From the NCBI RefSeq assembly GCF_036711975.1, contig NW_027248941.1, positions 2,852,001-2,916,000 on the forward strand: a DNA stretch of 64,000 nt, given 5' to 3'. The position numbers and the translations under genes were made by a program. The notes beneath the pieces are model-generated. The model did no database searches, was not told where the DNA came from, and saw only the letters and a list, made by a program, of their open reading frames with translations. This document shows, one piece after another, positions 35,582-50,200 of the stretch (position 1 is the stretch's first letter; every line of letters starts with the position of its first letter). The DNA is from Onthophagus taurus (taxonomy: Eukaryota > Arthropoda > Insecta > Coleoptera > Scarabaeidae).

Positions 35582-37324
35582 GTTGAGTTTTTGATTACGA
35601 GTTTCTTTTTTTGGTATTAAAGTAGTCGGAAATAAATAAATTGGGCGTCTACTCGTTATTAGAAGTGATGCTGTAAACTGCCATCGTTGGGCCCCCTTCT
35701 TTTGTGGTCCGTAATACACTTAATACATGGTAATACACCTTCACGCACCTTTCTCAGCTTTAATCGGTCTTCGCTGTTCTTTACAACACCGACGATTTTG
35801 ATGGTGATCGTCTTCTTATTCTGTTTTAATTAAAAAAATGATTATATTGATAAATAATTAAGATGAATTTATTTTTTAATCGCGATTATGATGGATGATG
35901 TTTCCGTTTGTTGATCTTTTATTCTTTCCTATATTAATGTATTAATAATAAATATATGGTTATATATTAATGCTTTTTTATCCCAATTTATTATTAAGAA
36001 ACCATAACCTCAAAAATTAAAAAAAAGATGTTGAATTGGTTGCATACAAACAAACGTCAAATTATTTATGTAGGTTATGTGGTGTTGCTTAATTTCGTTT
36101 AGATTTGTGCCGAAATTGCTGGATTATTATGGGATTTGCAATGAAAGGTAAGAATTAAACGATAATAAGATTAAATTAGTAATAATTTGTTTAAATCAAC
36201 TTAAAACACAAAAAAAAAAATGTGACAACCTCAAAATTAAATTATTTTTATTAATCTTTCAATTTCACCAAATAAATTAAATGACTGTTTTAATTTAATA
36301 ATTAATTTATTGTTAGATTTAATTTAATATTAATTAATAAATTTTTGATTTGACATTGTAAAATAAGTTGCCTACCCACTTTTTATTTTTTAATCGCTAT
36401 CCAAAACGCCGTTTTATAAGTATCGTTATCAGCGTGACGTTTACTTTTCTTAGTTCGTGGGGCCGCTTATAACGAGTAAACGTCTCGGTAAAAAAATAAC
36501 TCTCTTTTAATCAAAATCGCCGATTTTGTGCCTTACATGTAATCGATTAAGTGTCCTCCGCGAACGTTTTCGCTGTGTTGTGTCGAAACGTGTAAACATC
36601 ATGGAGTTTTAAAATAAAACCCTCCTTTTAAAGTGGTTTAAAAGTGATTTAAAATTGATTTGTGGTTATTTAGTGGTAGTTGAGATAACATAACCTCAAC
36701 TGCGACGCAACAACAACAAATTGACCAAAAAGGTTGAGTTTTTTAATTTATTTGTCTTTTTATCGGTTTGCTTATCGATTTGTGACGTGTTACGTCATGT
36801 TTAAGGTCTTCTTCTTGTCTTATTTATCGTCGTAAATTATATAGAATATTCTGAGATTAAAAAAATATTTATTAACTATTTTTTCCCCTCTAAAGCGGGA
36901 TTTACCTTGAAAATGTGACAACGTCGCCAGGTAATGTTTAAAAATCGGTTTTGCTTCGATTCTAGACACGCAACAGGTTGTTTTTGTTAAATTCGTTTCG
37001 AAATCATTTTTATGGGGAAATAATTTTGTAAAAGTGAGGTTAGATATATCTGTCAAAATTTGATTAACTTTTTATGTATATTTAGCGGTTTCTTTGTGAA
37101 AACACAAAGTTTTGTGACATAGATGAGCACAGGAAACGGTGCTAAGTCAACAATTTTTTATTTTTGGTGCACAATCATGATTTCCGGTCGGTGTTAAACA
37201 TACCGTAAAAAAAGCAAGTTATATAAAAAAATCCACATTCTACTTTTTAACTTATAAAAAACTCCAATATTGTTTAATATTAATTAACAAATAAAAATTA
37301 GATTTACTTATAATATTAATTTAT

Positions 37325-37570
37325 TTTATTTTCACCCCATCTAGCGGTGGTCACCCTTATTACGTTTTTGACACTTAAACGTCAACCTTTCATTTCAAAT
37401 TTTTTGAAATATTAAAAAAAAAAGTGTTATTGAACCTAAAAATCCATCAAAATACGTTTATAAACGTATTCTCGTTTATCTTTTTATTTAAAATGATTCA
37501 TACCCCACGAAAAGATTTTTCTTCAAATGATTTAGTGAAGTTTTCATCAACATAACCTCACTTTTTATCG
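37325..37570. repeat. Duplicated module, copy 1
   Basis: Shares with 37815-38060 the strings CCCCATCTAGCGG, AAATACGTTTATAAACG, GATTTTTCTTCAAAT / CATTTTTCTTCAAAT and ATCAACATAACCTCAC, in the same order, at an offset of ~490 bp. Each copy begins with a CTCF-like CCATCTAGCGG core. Confidence 0.8.
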
Positions 37571-37814
37571 CGTCGATTTAAAAGGTTTGGTTAAATATTG
37601 AAAAATCGGAGGATTTATTAAAACAAGGACGCAGTAAGTTTGATTTTTATTCATAAATTTAAATAAAAATACTCGATTTATTCGGAAATACTTTAAAATC
37701 AAGCTTGTGGTATCATTAGATTCCGATTTTTTTTCTCGATTAATTTTTAATTTATTTTATTAAACTAATTTATTTAGTTTAAATAATTATATATTTTTTT
37801 ATAATTTAAATAGA

Positions 37815-38060
37815 CAGTTCTTCGCCCCATCTAGCGGCAACCACCTAAATTAAATTATATTTTTGACGTTTCAAAAACGTCACTTGATTGTCCTTAAATT
37901 TGTGAAATTTAACAAAAAAGAGAATGTAATTGAACCAAAAAATCTTCAAAATACGTTTATAAACGCCCAATCTTTTTATTTTGATTTTGGATTCTACAAA
38001 AACATTTTTCTTCAAATTAATCAGAGAAGTTTTGATCAACATAACCTCACCTTTTAAATG
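37815..38060. repeat. Duplicated module, copy 2
   Basis: Diverged partner of 37325-37570, with the same order of shared strings. The divergence suggests an old tandem duplication, with the short core motifs best kept. Confidence 0.8.
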
Positions 38061-38657
38061 TAATTGGTTTTAATTTTATTATTTATCGTTTTGGTTGAAA
38101 ATAAAATTATTTTACAGTTACACAAAGCGAGTGTGATGTTTGATGAACAATTTCGTTGCAGGTACGGCTAAAAATTAGCGTCTCGTTAAGGTAAAGCCGT
38201 GTTTACATAGTGGGACTTAAGACGGTTTATTGCGGGTGCTTTGAACTTTTAAACTTATTTTGTACAAGATCCGTTTAAATTTTACCTTCGTTAAAAGTCG
38301 TTAGTGAATATTTTCGTTATAATTACTCGTAGTTATAGTAATTATTGTGTTTTTTGTATTTTTCTTTTTTTGTATTGATAAAGTAACATTTTTATTTTAA
38401 ATTGATGGTCCTTTCTTATGATCTAATTCGAAAACTCACCATTAATTAATTAAAAAAATGTTTTTAATTAATTTGTAATTAAAAAAAGAGTTGGTATCAC
38501 CTAAAAGTTCAAATCACGATTTTTATACCGCTTAAATAAAATGAAGTTAGTTACCGAATTTAAATTTTAAAATTAATTTAATAAAAATTAAAATCTTAAT
38601 TAATTTGTTGATTAAAATCGAATTCTTTATTAATTTATTAAGTTAATTTAAAATAAA

Positions 38658-40300
38658 AGGTTCGTTCCAACCGCACTTTTGACTGCCAATTGACAGTCAC
38701 CAGCCTGCGCAGTTGAAAAGTGCTGTTCCATCCGACCCGTGGACGTGCCGCGGACTGGTCGGCGACAAGTTGTCATGAGTTCCAACGACCGTCGGACGCG
38801 TTCATGTACGCGTCCGCGACAAGTCAAATGCGTACCTGGTTTCGACGATGTACGGTTTGTCACGTTCTTTAGCGCTTGCGCATAACAGCACATAACTCAT
38901 TTCCGATTGTGCAGCCGGTCTGTTTGTATCTCTTACGGGTATCTTTACGATCAAGCGGGTCTGTCACGACGAGCTGAGTCTATATCTATGTGGCAAACTA
39001 CTGGCACTATTTCTCTGAAAATTTGCATATAGCGTTTATCCGAGGTGCTCGTTTCAGATAAAATATTTTCAGTGTTCTCCAACTTCCGGTTATACCGGAA
39101 ATGGACCCCAACTTCGTTATTTTAAATGGAATGTACCAATTTTTATTGAATTTTCGAGATCCCCACTAAATTTTAATATAATTCGATATAAGTCATCATA
39201 TGTCTAGAGTGCACCATTTATGGATTATTTCAGTTTTTTCGAAGATTATGGCAGATGCAACCCTTCACAATAAAAGTAATTTTTCGAAATTACACTCGAG
39301 TCCGGCCAAATATTCTCAGGGTTTGCACAGAGAAGACCTATAGTTTACATAACCCTTGAAAAGTTTTTTAAAAAATTATACAGATTGGTCAGAAATTTTC
39401 CCCGAATTTCCCTATCTCGAAAAGTCGAAAACTTCATTTTTTTAAATGGCAACCCTAATTTGGGGGTTGCTTTTCAAGTATTATGTAAGCTATGGGTCGT
39501 CTCTGTGCAAACTTTGGGAATATTTGGCCGGACTCAAGTGTAATTTCGAAAAATTATTTTTATTGTGAAGGGTAGTATCTGCCCAAATTTTCGAAATGAC
39601 TGAAATAATTGAAAAATGGTGCACTCTAGACGTATGATGACTTTATCAAATTGTATTAAAATTCAATAAAAATTGTTAAAATAACGAAGTTGGGGTCCAT
39701 TTCCGGTATAACCGCAAGTTGGAGAAATCTCAAAATATTTTAGCTGAAACGACCACTTCGGGTAAACCCGTATGCAAATTTTCACAAAAATTGTGCCAGT
39801 AGTTTGCCATATACATATAAAGACTCAGGTCGTCGTGACAGACCCTGTACATCTGGATTTGGATTATTCTCTACTCTTTTACATGTTTCTGCTGTTTTGT
39901 TTAACAAATTTTTAAGAACTTTTATTTTATATGTATGTTTTATGATAAGTTTCATAGACAAATTAATCAAAAAAGTGTAAAAACATGCATATTTTTATTT
40001 CATTTTGCTAGTAAGTGTTATTACGTTCTTTTACATTTCTAATTAATGCTACTTTAGTTCATTATTGTTAAAAAAATGAGTAAATGAATTTCGTTTGAAA
40101 TGGTAAATTGTGGTTGCAGCGCTAACTATCGGCAGGGTTGGATATAAAACGTACATAGACATTTTAAACCGTTCCAACAGCGTTGACGAAATGTAACGCG
40201 TACACGAACGTGTCCACGGACGAACATGCGCAGAAAAAAGTCCTGTACTAGTCGTGTACGCGTACACGACGAGTCAAATTTGTGCGGTTGGAACGAACCT
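38658..40300. mobile_element. Nonautonomous DNA transposon, ~1.64 kb, with 19-bp TIRs
   Basis: The left end AGGTTCGTTCCAACCGCAC is exactly complementary to the right end GTGCGGTTGGAACGAACCT. Subterminal parts on both sides carry GTACGCGT-rich inverted repeats. No transposase frame is present. A long fold-back element (38957-39845) sits inside, so more than half of its length is an insertion. A target-site duplication was not clear, so the superfamily is open. Confidence 0.85.
38957..39845. mobile_element. Fold-back element, ~890 bp, with ~400-bp arms, nested
   Basis: The two halves are extended inverted copies: GGGTCTGTCACGACGAGCTG at the left against CAGGTCGTCGTGACAGACCC at the right, and then, for example, ACTTCCGGTTATACCGGAAA against TTTCCGGTATAACCGCAAGT and GTCCGGCCAAATATTCTCAG against GGGAATATTTGGCCGGAC. 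The centre lies near 39400. Base changes between arms are scattered, so it is not brand new. It is inserted in the element 38658-40300. Confidence 0.85.
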
Positions 40301-41213
40301 ATTATGTTGAAAGAAAACTTTTTGGTGGCGCCACCAAACGTTAAAATCATCGCGTTTTATGTCATTCGAAAATTAGTTGTCAGTGCGTCTCGAACCGTCC
40401 TTCCGCGATAACGTAACTGCGATAACGTGTACAACAACAATAACAACAAAAATACCAAGCGTTAACCTTAATCTGTTTTAACCGCGTCGGTCGCGCGTTT
40501 CATTTATCGATACGTCTCGAAATATCATTGAAAACGAATGTTTTTACGAAACACTTTTTATTTTGTGTACCAATTTATTTCGCTGAATGGGCCAATTTTA
40601 AATGACTTAAAAACCGTGTAGAGGGAGTTAAAGTCGCACGTAAGAAATTTTTTTTGACAGTTTGTATTTCTTTTTAGGTTAGGTGTTGTTAAATCGGTTT
40701 TTCGTTATCTTAACATGTTTTTTTCTTTGAATTATATATTGTTGCAAATTTCTTATCTATTTTATGTTCGGTACGTTGCACGCCGTTTTTATAAATAAAG
40801 AAAACTGGTTCGAATTCGTAACCTTGCGTTGTTACTTCATTATCATTAAAAAAAAGCTTTTTTGTACTTAATTAAATCTTTTCGAGTTGAACGTATCCGA
40901 ATTTATGTGAATACTCGAACGCAAACCGGTAAAACGCATTTTATTTTAATGTATTCGCGGCAAGGAAAACACCGAAAAAGGTAGTTTTGAAAATAAAACG
41001 AATGAAAACGTACTTTTTTTCTCTTAATTTATTTATAATGATGTTTTGACCTCGTTTTGTTGGATTTTTTTGGTTCAAAATTCAAGGTCAATGATTTTTA
41101 AACGAGATAAATACTTTTTTTTAAATATTTAAATACGTTCATTATGAACTGTCAAATTTGACATTTAAGTGTCAAAATTTGAAATAACCTCTAATTTATT
41201 TTTTTAGTGCCTA

Positions 41214-44200
41214 ATGCAGTATGCCGGGTTGCAAAATGTACAAGGAACTTCCGGAACGACTCATTCCAATACTTTACAATACGGACAACAACAGCACAGT
41301 GGCGGAGATGGGGTTATTTCAACTAATCAACAACAACAGGTATATTTTTAATTAATTTAATTTTACATGATCGTTGTTAAATGTTGATGCATTAATTATC
41401 TAATACTGTTTTAGTTGAGTGTGTGTGTGTGCTAAGTGAGTGTCTATGTGTACGTGTGTTATCGACAAAACTGTCGTCGTCGTTGGAAGTTCACCGAGGA
41501 AACCGTAGAAAGTAAAATCGATCCTGGACGTTCCACATTCTAACTGACAAAATGCGCGATCGATTCTTATTTATAATTCATAATACGGTTTTGAAGACTA
41601 AAAAAGGTTTATTGAGAGTGCGCAAACCGCATGTTTGTTGTCATACTCAGAAATAACTGGAAAATAATAATTAACGAACCAATTTTTGAATTTTGATCTA
41701 AATCGTGACGTTGTTGTCATGGTTACAGCTGTTTTTGGTAGCCATTTTTTATACTTAATATAACCTAACCTCAAAATGTCAAATGAAAAAAATTAAACAT
41801 AAATCAATGGAAAAAATTAATTTATGGACGATAATTATTAAGAGAAGAATGGTTATGGAAAGCGATGAAAGTACAAGAAAGAAGTGAATGATTTTAATAT
41901 AGCTTAGGAACTTTTTTGACGTGAACGTGTTATTTAAGCCGCGGCAGTGCCTCTACTAAATCAAGCATCATTAAATGTTTCTTTTCATTATTTCATACTA
42001 CTTCATGTAAATAGCAATACGCAAAAGTTTTTCTCCAATATTAATATGTCATTACAAACTGAGGCAGTAGCTTTAGAACTAATACTAAAAAAGAACCTTC
42101 TCTTATTGTTTTGCAATAAAAAAGCCACTGCCTCGGTTTGTAATGACATATTAATACTGAATAAAAACTGCTATTTTACTTACTCTACTTTTACTTTATT
42201 ACTATTTATTCTTTTGTTTTATAATAAAAAAAAATACTGCCGCGACAGCATAGCTGCCTCGGTCTGTAATGATAAATTTATGCTCAAGAGAAGTCTATTC
42301 TTTGGTTTGATAATAAAAAAAAACAGTGCATCGGCTTGTAACAATATATAAAGACGGATAAGAAACATCTAGATATTATTTTATTTATTAGAGTCACTGC
42401 CTCGGCAGCACAGATGCCTCGGATTCTAATAATGTTAATACTAAAGAGAAATGTTTTTTTGTAGCTTTGTAATACTTGAGCTACTGCCACAGCTCTTTAT
42501 ACTACCGTTAATAATACGCTAAATTAATAAGAAGACAGCAATGATTGATTAATGTGAGTTTGAGTAATGAGTGTGACATTGTGTCAAATAGTAACTGTCA
42601 ATGTCAAAATTTTAAGAAGCTGTCAAAAATTGCCTAAATAATGATTTAGATGAATTTGAGAAAGTCGATTCGAGTGAATATAATTTTTAAAATAAAGAAA
42701 AATCAAGTAGGTGGATTTTAATAATAAAAAAATGAATTAAAAGATTATTACTTTACCTTAAACCTCGCCTACAATCAATCTCTTTCGCTTTATACAAACT
42801 TTGTAATCCTCGAAAACAAAGCTAACGTAACAAAAAGATCGTTAAAAAGTTATTTTTTTGTTACGATTTTTTTAAAATTTTATTGACTCTTTACAATGGG
42901 GCCGTTTCGATTGTGTTCAATGGCTTATTTTTTTTTTAATAGCCTCTTTTCATCCGAACGACAACGAAAACACCAATTTTAAACTCTTTTTATTATTAAA
43001 TAAGAGAAAGTTTTCTCATTGACCGATAAAAATGGACGCTGAAAGAAATTGGATTAAAATCTTTTTTGCATTAAAACCGATTTTGTTTATAAATAAAAAA
43101 ATAAAGATTTATAATAAAGAAAAAATCTTTTATTGTTTGTTTACCTTTTATTTTAGACAGCGCAATCACCACCGAATAATAACACGTCAACGACGAGTAT
43201 CCTCAGGAATTACAGGAAGGAATCCAACGGGTTGGAAAATAAATTGCAGGGAAATGAACCGGGATCAACTTCTTCTGGTGGAGAGATTCAAGGACCAGTA
43301 GCTCGCGTCGCTCCGCATACTTATTATCCAAAACAGAATGGGGATGGGTTTAGGTATCAACATTTTCCAGATTTTGGGTAAATAACACTTAAAAATTGAG
43401 TTAATCTAAAAATTATGAAATTATGACAGATTAAATTTGGAGCCAACCTAAATTTTATCAAATTTTTTTTGTCACCAACTTAAGAAAAAATAATTTGAAA
43501 AATATCGTAAAAATGAGTTAAAAAAGGTGTAAATGTTAAATAATTAGCTATTTATTTATTAAAAGACCGTAAACAAAATCATAACCTCAAAAAAATTTTT
43601 TAGGATGCAACCTCAACAAATCGCCCCACCTCCCGTTAAATATTCCGAAATAATTGAGCCCCCAATGGTTCAAGGATTAGATTTAAACCACCACCATCTC
43701 TCCTCGCATATGATGTCAGCGAAATCGTCGAAAGAAAAAGCAGCTCCGGGAGTAATAGGAAACGTTCCGGGGAATCTCGCAACAAATGGAAGCGCCGCGG
43801 GCAGCGGCGCATCTTACTTAGATATGTCGTGTGCAAAATCAAGTTACGATTATAATTTCGGAATGCGCCCGATGAATAATGGTGGTGTTTATAAGCAGCA
43901 GTTTCCATTGAACGCTCCTCCGTATCATCATCCGCATCATCATCCCGCTTCGAACCATCATACTTTGCAAATGCCGCCTCAAGTAGGTTAAAAATTAAAT
44001 GTTTAAAGATATTATTGATTTATTTAAATACTTTTAGGTGCAACATCATCAACAATATCAGAATTACACAAATAAAATGGCTCAATATCCACGTGGAAGT
44101 TATCAAGGTAACGATTTCCTCTCGAATTTAAACAAGATCGCTCCGGATATCGCTCAAGATATTATAAACGACCAACATTTAAGGGAACAATTTCCGGTTT

Positions 44201-47200
44201 ATTTATCCGGCGAGAATCATTACCACCATCACCGATTGTACCCGAATCACCAAGCAGGGCAATCGAACAGGATTTACCAAAGGAACCATCATCACCAACA
44301 AAGGAATTTAAATTATAATTTGAACAATTTAAGTTCCGTGCAGTATCAAAGAAACTTCCAAGAAAATTATCGATTATACCAAAACCATCACGTTCCAAAT
44401 TTACGATTCCCGGCGGCATTCGAGCAAATCCCGCAACGAGGCAATTACGAGAGACCCCCATTCCCCCCCGGATTCCCAAACTGCTCCCAAATTGATTACC
44501 AAAACTTCCATCAATCAAAAATCCATTTTCCGCCGAAAAATTACCTAGAAAGCAACCCAGAAATCCCCGAAATAATTCCTGAAGTCGACGACGACGACGA
44601 AGAGAACTCCCAAAAAGATTCCAACTCCGGAAAAAGTTTAAAAGCATACTTAGAAAATTGGAACGAAGAGAGCTTCTTGGACGATCAAGAAAATAACGCG
44701 GGAGATAAAGAAAATAACACACTTTATGTTTTAGAAACGATGGAGATCCCATCGGAAAGCGTCAATCAATATATTCATTTACAACCCATCGAGAAGTTAC
44801 CCCCGAACGTTGTTATTTCCGATGCGAAACAAACCGGGAATGCCCCCGCTTGCAAATTACTTCAAGATATCGCGATTAATTCGAGACTAAAACAACGCAA
44901 TTTCGATCAACATCCAGTTTTACATATTCCGGAAGAGGTGAAAACATCTAAATCGTTACCGATATTAATTCAAGATGATGAGGGGGATCTTGAAACTAAT
45001 AATACTGAAATTGGAGATGAAAAGGCTAAAATTAATGAATTGGAAGATGATAGAAATGAAGACAATGATAAAAATGAAGTTGAAAATAAGTTTTCTGTAA
45101 TAAAGAAGAATGAAGCATTTGTGCAAAACTTAAAAAATGTTGAAATGGATCAAGAGATGTTGAGTTCAAAGGAAATCGGAGAAAATAAAGTTGATTACGA
45201 TAAAAGTAAAGGTAAGTGATGTAATAAAGTTTCCAAGACAAGTTTTACCTGAGAGAACCATAACCTCAATTCAATTGACAGTTAATTTTTCGTTGCTCAT
45301 AATTTTCTTAAAACTATTAATTTCCTTTCTAAACCATCCAAAACGGGAAAATCAGTGTTGGCTACATCTAATTTATTTGATTCTGGATGATTTTGAACGA
45401 TTTTGACCTTGAAAATTAGATTTAAATTTGTAAAATTCAAACTTCATTCGTGGTTGGAGAATCTTGAAACCTCCAATGGACAATTGAAACAGAAAGGTGT
45501 ATGCATCAAATACATAGTTTCATCCAGATTTGTGAAGAATTAAATAAGATTTTAAATGGTTTTGGAATTTTGAGTAGTTCGAAAGGCATCCGCTAGATGG
45601 TGCTATGCTCTCTCTCAGTTTAAAGTCCCTAGATTATCAAAGCAAGGTCCGTTGAGTATTGGTTATACTGGTGACAGTATGTTCACTTAATGGACCTTGT
45701 ATCAAAGCAAGGTTTATATATTAATATTATTATATATAAACCTTGGTATCAAAGTACCGCGGTTTGCCTCCATTTTGGCTCGAAAGTGAAGCGGGAAATT
45801 TAAAACTATGTTGTTCTGTTGATAAAATTACGCCAAATATCCTTTCCTTTTTTTTGTCGTGGTACTCTGAAGAGTCGAAAGCCCTTCTTACTGCTATTTT
45901 TGCAACTCCAAAGGCAACAAGACGGCATTATTTTTGTAAATAAGTGGTAACATGCACTGACAAGCTGTTAAACCGCCATTTTTTCTCGAATATTTCCAAT
46001 CTTGGGACTTTAGCTCAGTTAATGAATTTAAAGTAGAAATCTGTAATATTAACTTTCCTTTTGAGCCTGAACTCGCTAAATTATTGTTTTGTATAAAGAC
46101 TTTAACAAATTTAAACAGTTTTAAACAAACAAAATTAAAAATAATATATTTAAACGAATAACTTTTTCAATACGGTAATAAAACTTAAATTAACCTAAAA
46201 ATTATTAAATTATGACATTAAATTTAATACATAAATGTTTTTAGATGATAAATTGGAACAAAATGATGATGGGAAAAACGATAATGATCAGGATTTCGAT
46301 GAACCCAACGAGGACTGTCTCGAAAATAAAGATTTTGAATCGGAAATAGAAACAAATTTAATTGAAAAAACTAATTTTGAGGTTGTGGAAGAGAAAATTG
46401 TTGATGAGGATGAACAGAAAACTCCAAAAAATGATTTAGAGTTAATTGATAACGTTGAAACAGAAAATAATATTACGGAAATTAATGAGATTGTAGAGGA
46501 ACAAAAAGTTCTTGAAGTGGACAGTACAGAAAAAGTGGTGGAATTAATTAAAGATGTTGAAATTAATCAAAAAGAGGAAGAAAAAAGTGATAAAGAAGAT
46601 TTACTAAAAAATGGGGAAGAAAATGATCAAATCGGAGAGAAATTGTGTATTCAACGGAGACACATTCGAATAACCGATCCAATTAGGAAACATAACCTCC
46701 AAAATAATCAAAACTCAACGTTAAGCAACGATAACCACCAACATTCTTTATTAAAATTAAACGATGTGGATTCGGATTCATTAAAACTGGAGGATCATAA
46801 AGAAATCGAGAAACACGTTCGCTTTAACCTAAACGATAAAGAAATTATTGAAAAAGGCGAAGAAAAAAAATCATTTTCTTCATCGAATGAGTCAAGTGAT
46901 GACTCGAGCGATGATGAAAGCTCTTCGAGTGATGAAGAGAACAAAAATATTGAAGAAATTAAAATAAATGTTAACGAGGATGTTAAAAATGATAATGTGG
47001 ATGAGGAAAGTTTATTATCGAGTGAAAATGAAGATGAAATTGATGATAAATTGATCGAGAAACGTAAATTAAAGGAGAATAATAAAAAGAATAACAAGAA
47101 AAGGAAGAATTTTTGTGTCAAGTACCCTCAAAACGATGATTTATACGAATCGAGATTACACTCGACGGAAAATAAAATTGTAATAAGGAAAATGATGACG

Positions 47201-50200
47201 TTGAAGAGGGAAAATGAGGATTTTAAATGTTACCAAACGAATAATGTTCCGAAGATTATAATTAAGAACGTTGAGGAGAAGTTCGACGGTGAAATAGATG
47301 AATCGCAAGATTTCGATTTAAATTCTCGAAATATTCTCGAAATTAATAACAATAATCAAAATAATTATTCTGTTTCAGTAGGAGAAACCGAATTAATCAA
47401 CGATTTTGACAAAAATAAAACCGAAAATGAAGGAATTAATGAAGATAATGATAAAAGTGATGATAATAATGTTGAGGAGAATGTGTCAGAAACAATTAAT
47501 GAGAAAATCGATGATTTACAATCTCAATTCAATGACGATGTTGATGAAAATGAAGAATTTAAAGAGAAAACTAAAGGAATTGAGGAGAATAATGAAGAAA
47601 ACTTGTTTAAAAATAATGATATTGATGAGAAGCCATCGGAAAATGATCAAATTGATAAAGAATTAACTAAAAATGATGACGAATATAAAGAAATCCAAGG
47701 TAATCCCATTGAAAATGAGGATATCCAAAGTAATCCAATTGAAAATGAGAAAATCCAAAGTAATCCAATTGAATATGAGGAAATCCAAAGTAATCCAATT
47801 GAAAATGAGGAAATCCAAAGTAATCCAATTGAAAATGAGGAAATCCAAAGTAATCCAATTGAAAATGAGGAAATCCAAAGTAATCCAATTCAAAATGAGG
47901 AAATCGAAAGTAATCCAATTGAATATGAGGAAATCCAAAGCAGTCCAATTGAAAATAAAGAAATCCAAAGTAATCCAATTGAAAATGAGGAAAACTTGCT
48001 TAAAAATGATCATTTAAACGAAGAATTACCTAAAAGTGATGAATTAGAAGAAAACCTTAATGAAATTGAGTCTAAATCTCTTCCGATTAATGAATTGGAA
48101 GAAAAATTTTGCGAAAATGTGGAAGAGGAAAGTGTAATTTTAGAAATATTTAAAGAATTAATCGAAATTAACGTCACAAAAAATGGATTTGGTGAAAAAA
48201 TCATTTTTGTTAAACCTTTAAGTGATGTTCGAGTGATCACAAATAATCATGATGACTTAAAGGAGCCTCTTAGTCATGATGAAACATTAATCGACCGGGA
48301 TAACCAAGAAAATAATGAAATTGAAGAAGAAATTTTAAATATTGGAGATGAAAATCAAGAAATTGAAGATGAATATCAAGAAATTAAAGACAAAGAAGAA
48401 GAAATTGAAGAAAAACAAGATGAAGGGGGAATACAACAAGATATCAAAGTGAAATATCAAGAAATTGGGGAGGAATTAAGTATGATTGAAGGAAATTGTG
48501 ATGAAATTATAGAAAATGTTGATTTTATTGATTATAATAACGAAGTTTTGATTGAAAATAACCAAGAAATTGATGAAGAAAGTGTTGATGAAAATTCTAG
48601 GTTAGTTTCTGATGAAGTTATTGTTGAATCATTTGAAATTGGAAACCAATTAATTGAAAGTGTCGAAGAAACGATTGAAAATGAAATTGAAGGTAATAAA
48701 TTAATTGATACTGAGGTTATTGATAATAATTTAATTATAATTGATCAAAACGTAAATAAAAATTATGTTAATGATGAAAATATTCCTCCACCGGAACTGT
48801 TACCTGAAAATGAGAAAGGTGAAGGAAATGTGATTGTGGAGGAAAGCTTTATTAATAAAAATAAAGAGAATTTAGTGGCGGAGAGTGTTGAAGATGATGA
48901 AGAGAAAATGCCGATTTTGGAGCCAATGGTGGTGAATGTGAATCGAGAAATAGATAAAAATGTACAAGATTCAATAAAAGATGTTGTTGATACTAAAATG
49001 TTGGGAAAGAAGCGCAAATTTAAAGTAAAATTAATGTTGGATGGTAAAAATAATAATAAGAGGAAGGAAAATGTCAAACGAAAACTTTCCGAGTGTAAAA
49101 TTAAAAAGAAAAACTTCATCAAAGCGAAACGAAAAAGGAATAATTTACGAAATGAACGGTAATAGTTATTTATTTATTAATTTGTTTATTGTAATTTGAC
49201 AGTTTGTAACTAACTTCATGCGTAAACAAAAAAAATTTGTTTAGGTTAAGTTTTATTTTAATTCTTTTTCTATTTTATAGTGAATTTATATCAAATTCGA
49301 CGCAAAAATTCGCAAAAAAAGAAGATTTAAAACAAAAAATGCATAAATACAAAATCCCAAAAAAACCGGTAAATATTGAACATGAAAAATTTGTGGAGGA
49401 AGGAAAACAGAAAAAATTTAAGCGAATAAAACAATTAGAAGAAATTAATGAAACTAAGAATGAAAATGAGGAAGAAAAATCGGTAATAAAACTAAATTCG
49501 GCTATAAATGTGTTAAAAAAGAAAGTTCAATTTGATTTATCAGTAGAAAAAATAAATCCTAACTTAAAAAATGATTTAATCGAACCTAACCTCAAAAATA
49601 ATTTTACCCCAAATATAAAAACAAAATCGATTAAATCGTGTTTAAAAGGATCGGAAGAGATGAAAAAGCGATTTTTGGACCCGTTAAAACGTTCTTATTC
49701 GCTTAATATGAGCTCGAATTGCGAGAAAAAGCGTCGATTAAGTCTTGAGGAGTACAACAAGATACGGAAGAAAAACATTATTAACGAAAATTTCGATACA
49801 TACACAAACGATTTTTATAGAACGAAAACGATCGATTTAGACTTTGAAAGTGCTAAGATGCAAGAGGAGATTGAAAAGGCGGTTTTAAAGAATTTGTCTT
49901 CTCCGAATTTGCATCGGAAAAACGATGACTTTTTTAATGATGTTGTTAATGATGATGTTATTAATTGTGGGGATGATAAAGAAGATAAAAATGATCAAAC
50001 TTATCAAAATGATTCAAGTTTAAATCAATCAATTATAATAAACGGGAATAATTTTGATTCCGATGATGATGAAATTAAAAGTGAAGTTAAAACGTGTTCG
50101 ACTAAAATTAATTTCGTTGATAAATCTATTGTGGAGGAAAAAATTAATTCTTTGGAAGAGTTTTTGCCGAAAATTTCGCGCAGTTCGAATCGTTCAACGA

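Larger units (their letters stand above)
35582..41207. other. Noncoding region between ctp and the giant Asn/Glu-rich gene
   Basis: Contains candidate untranslated first exons or promoters near 36100-36150, 36400-36740 and 40380-40640 (GC-richer, with CAACAACAAC-rich leader text), a duplicated ~240-bp module (37325-37570 and 37815-38060) and a nested DNA element (38658-40300). No protein-coding gene is supported here. Confidence 0.45.

Noticed and set aside
38658-40300. Possible LTR-type element
   Set aside because: The ends are inverted, not direct, repeats and there is no gag or pol frame; it is a TIR element with a nested fold-back element.
41947-42351. A 134-residue frame in intron 1 of the giant gene
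   Set aside because: It runs through degenerate tandem repeats (SVCNDI-type recurrences) and has no independent support.
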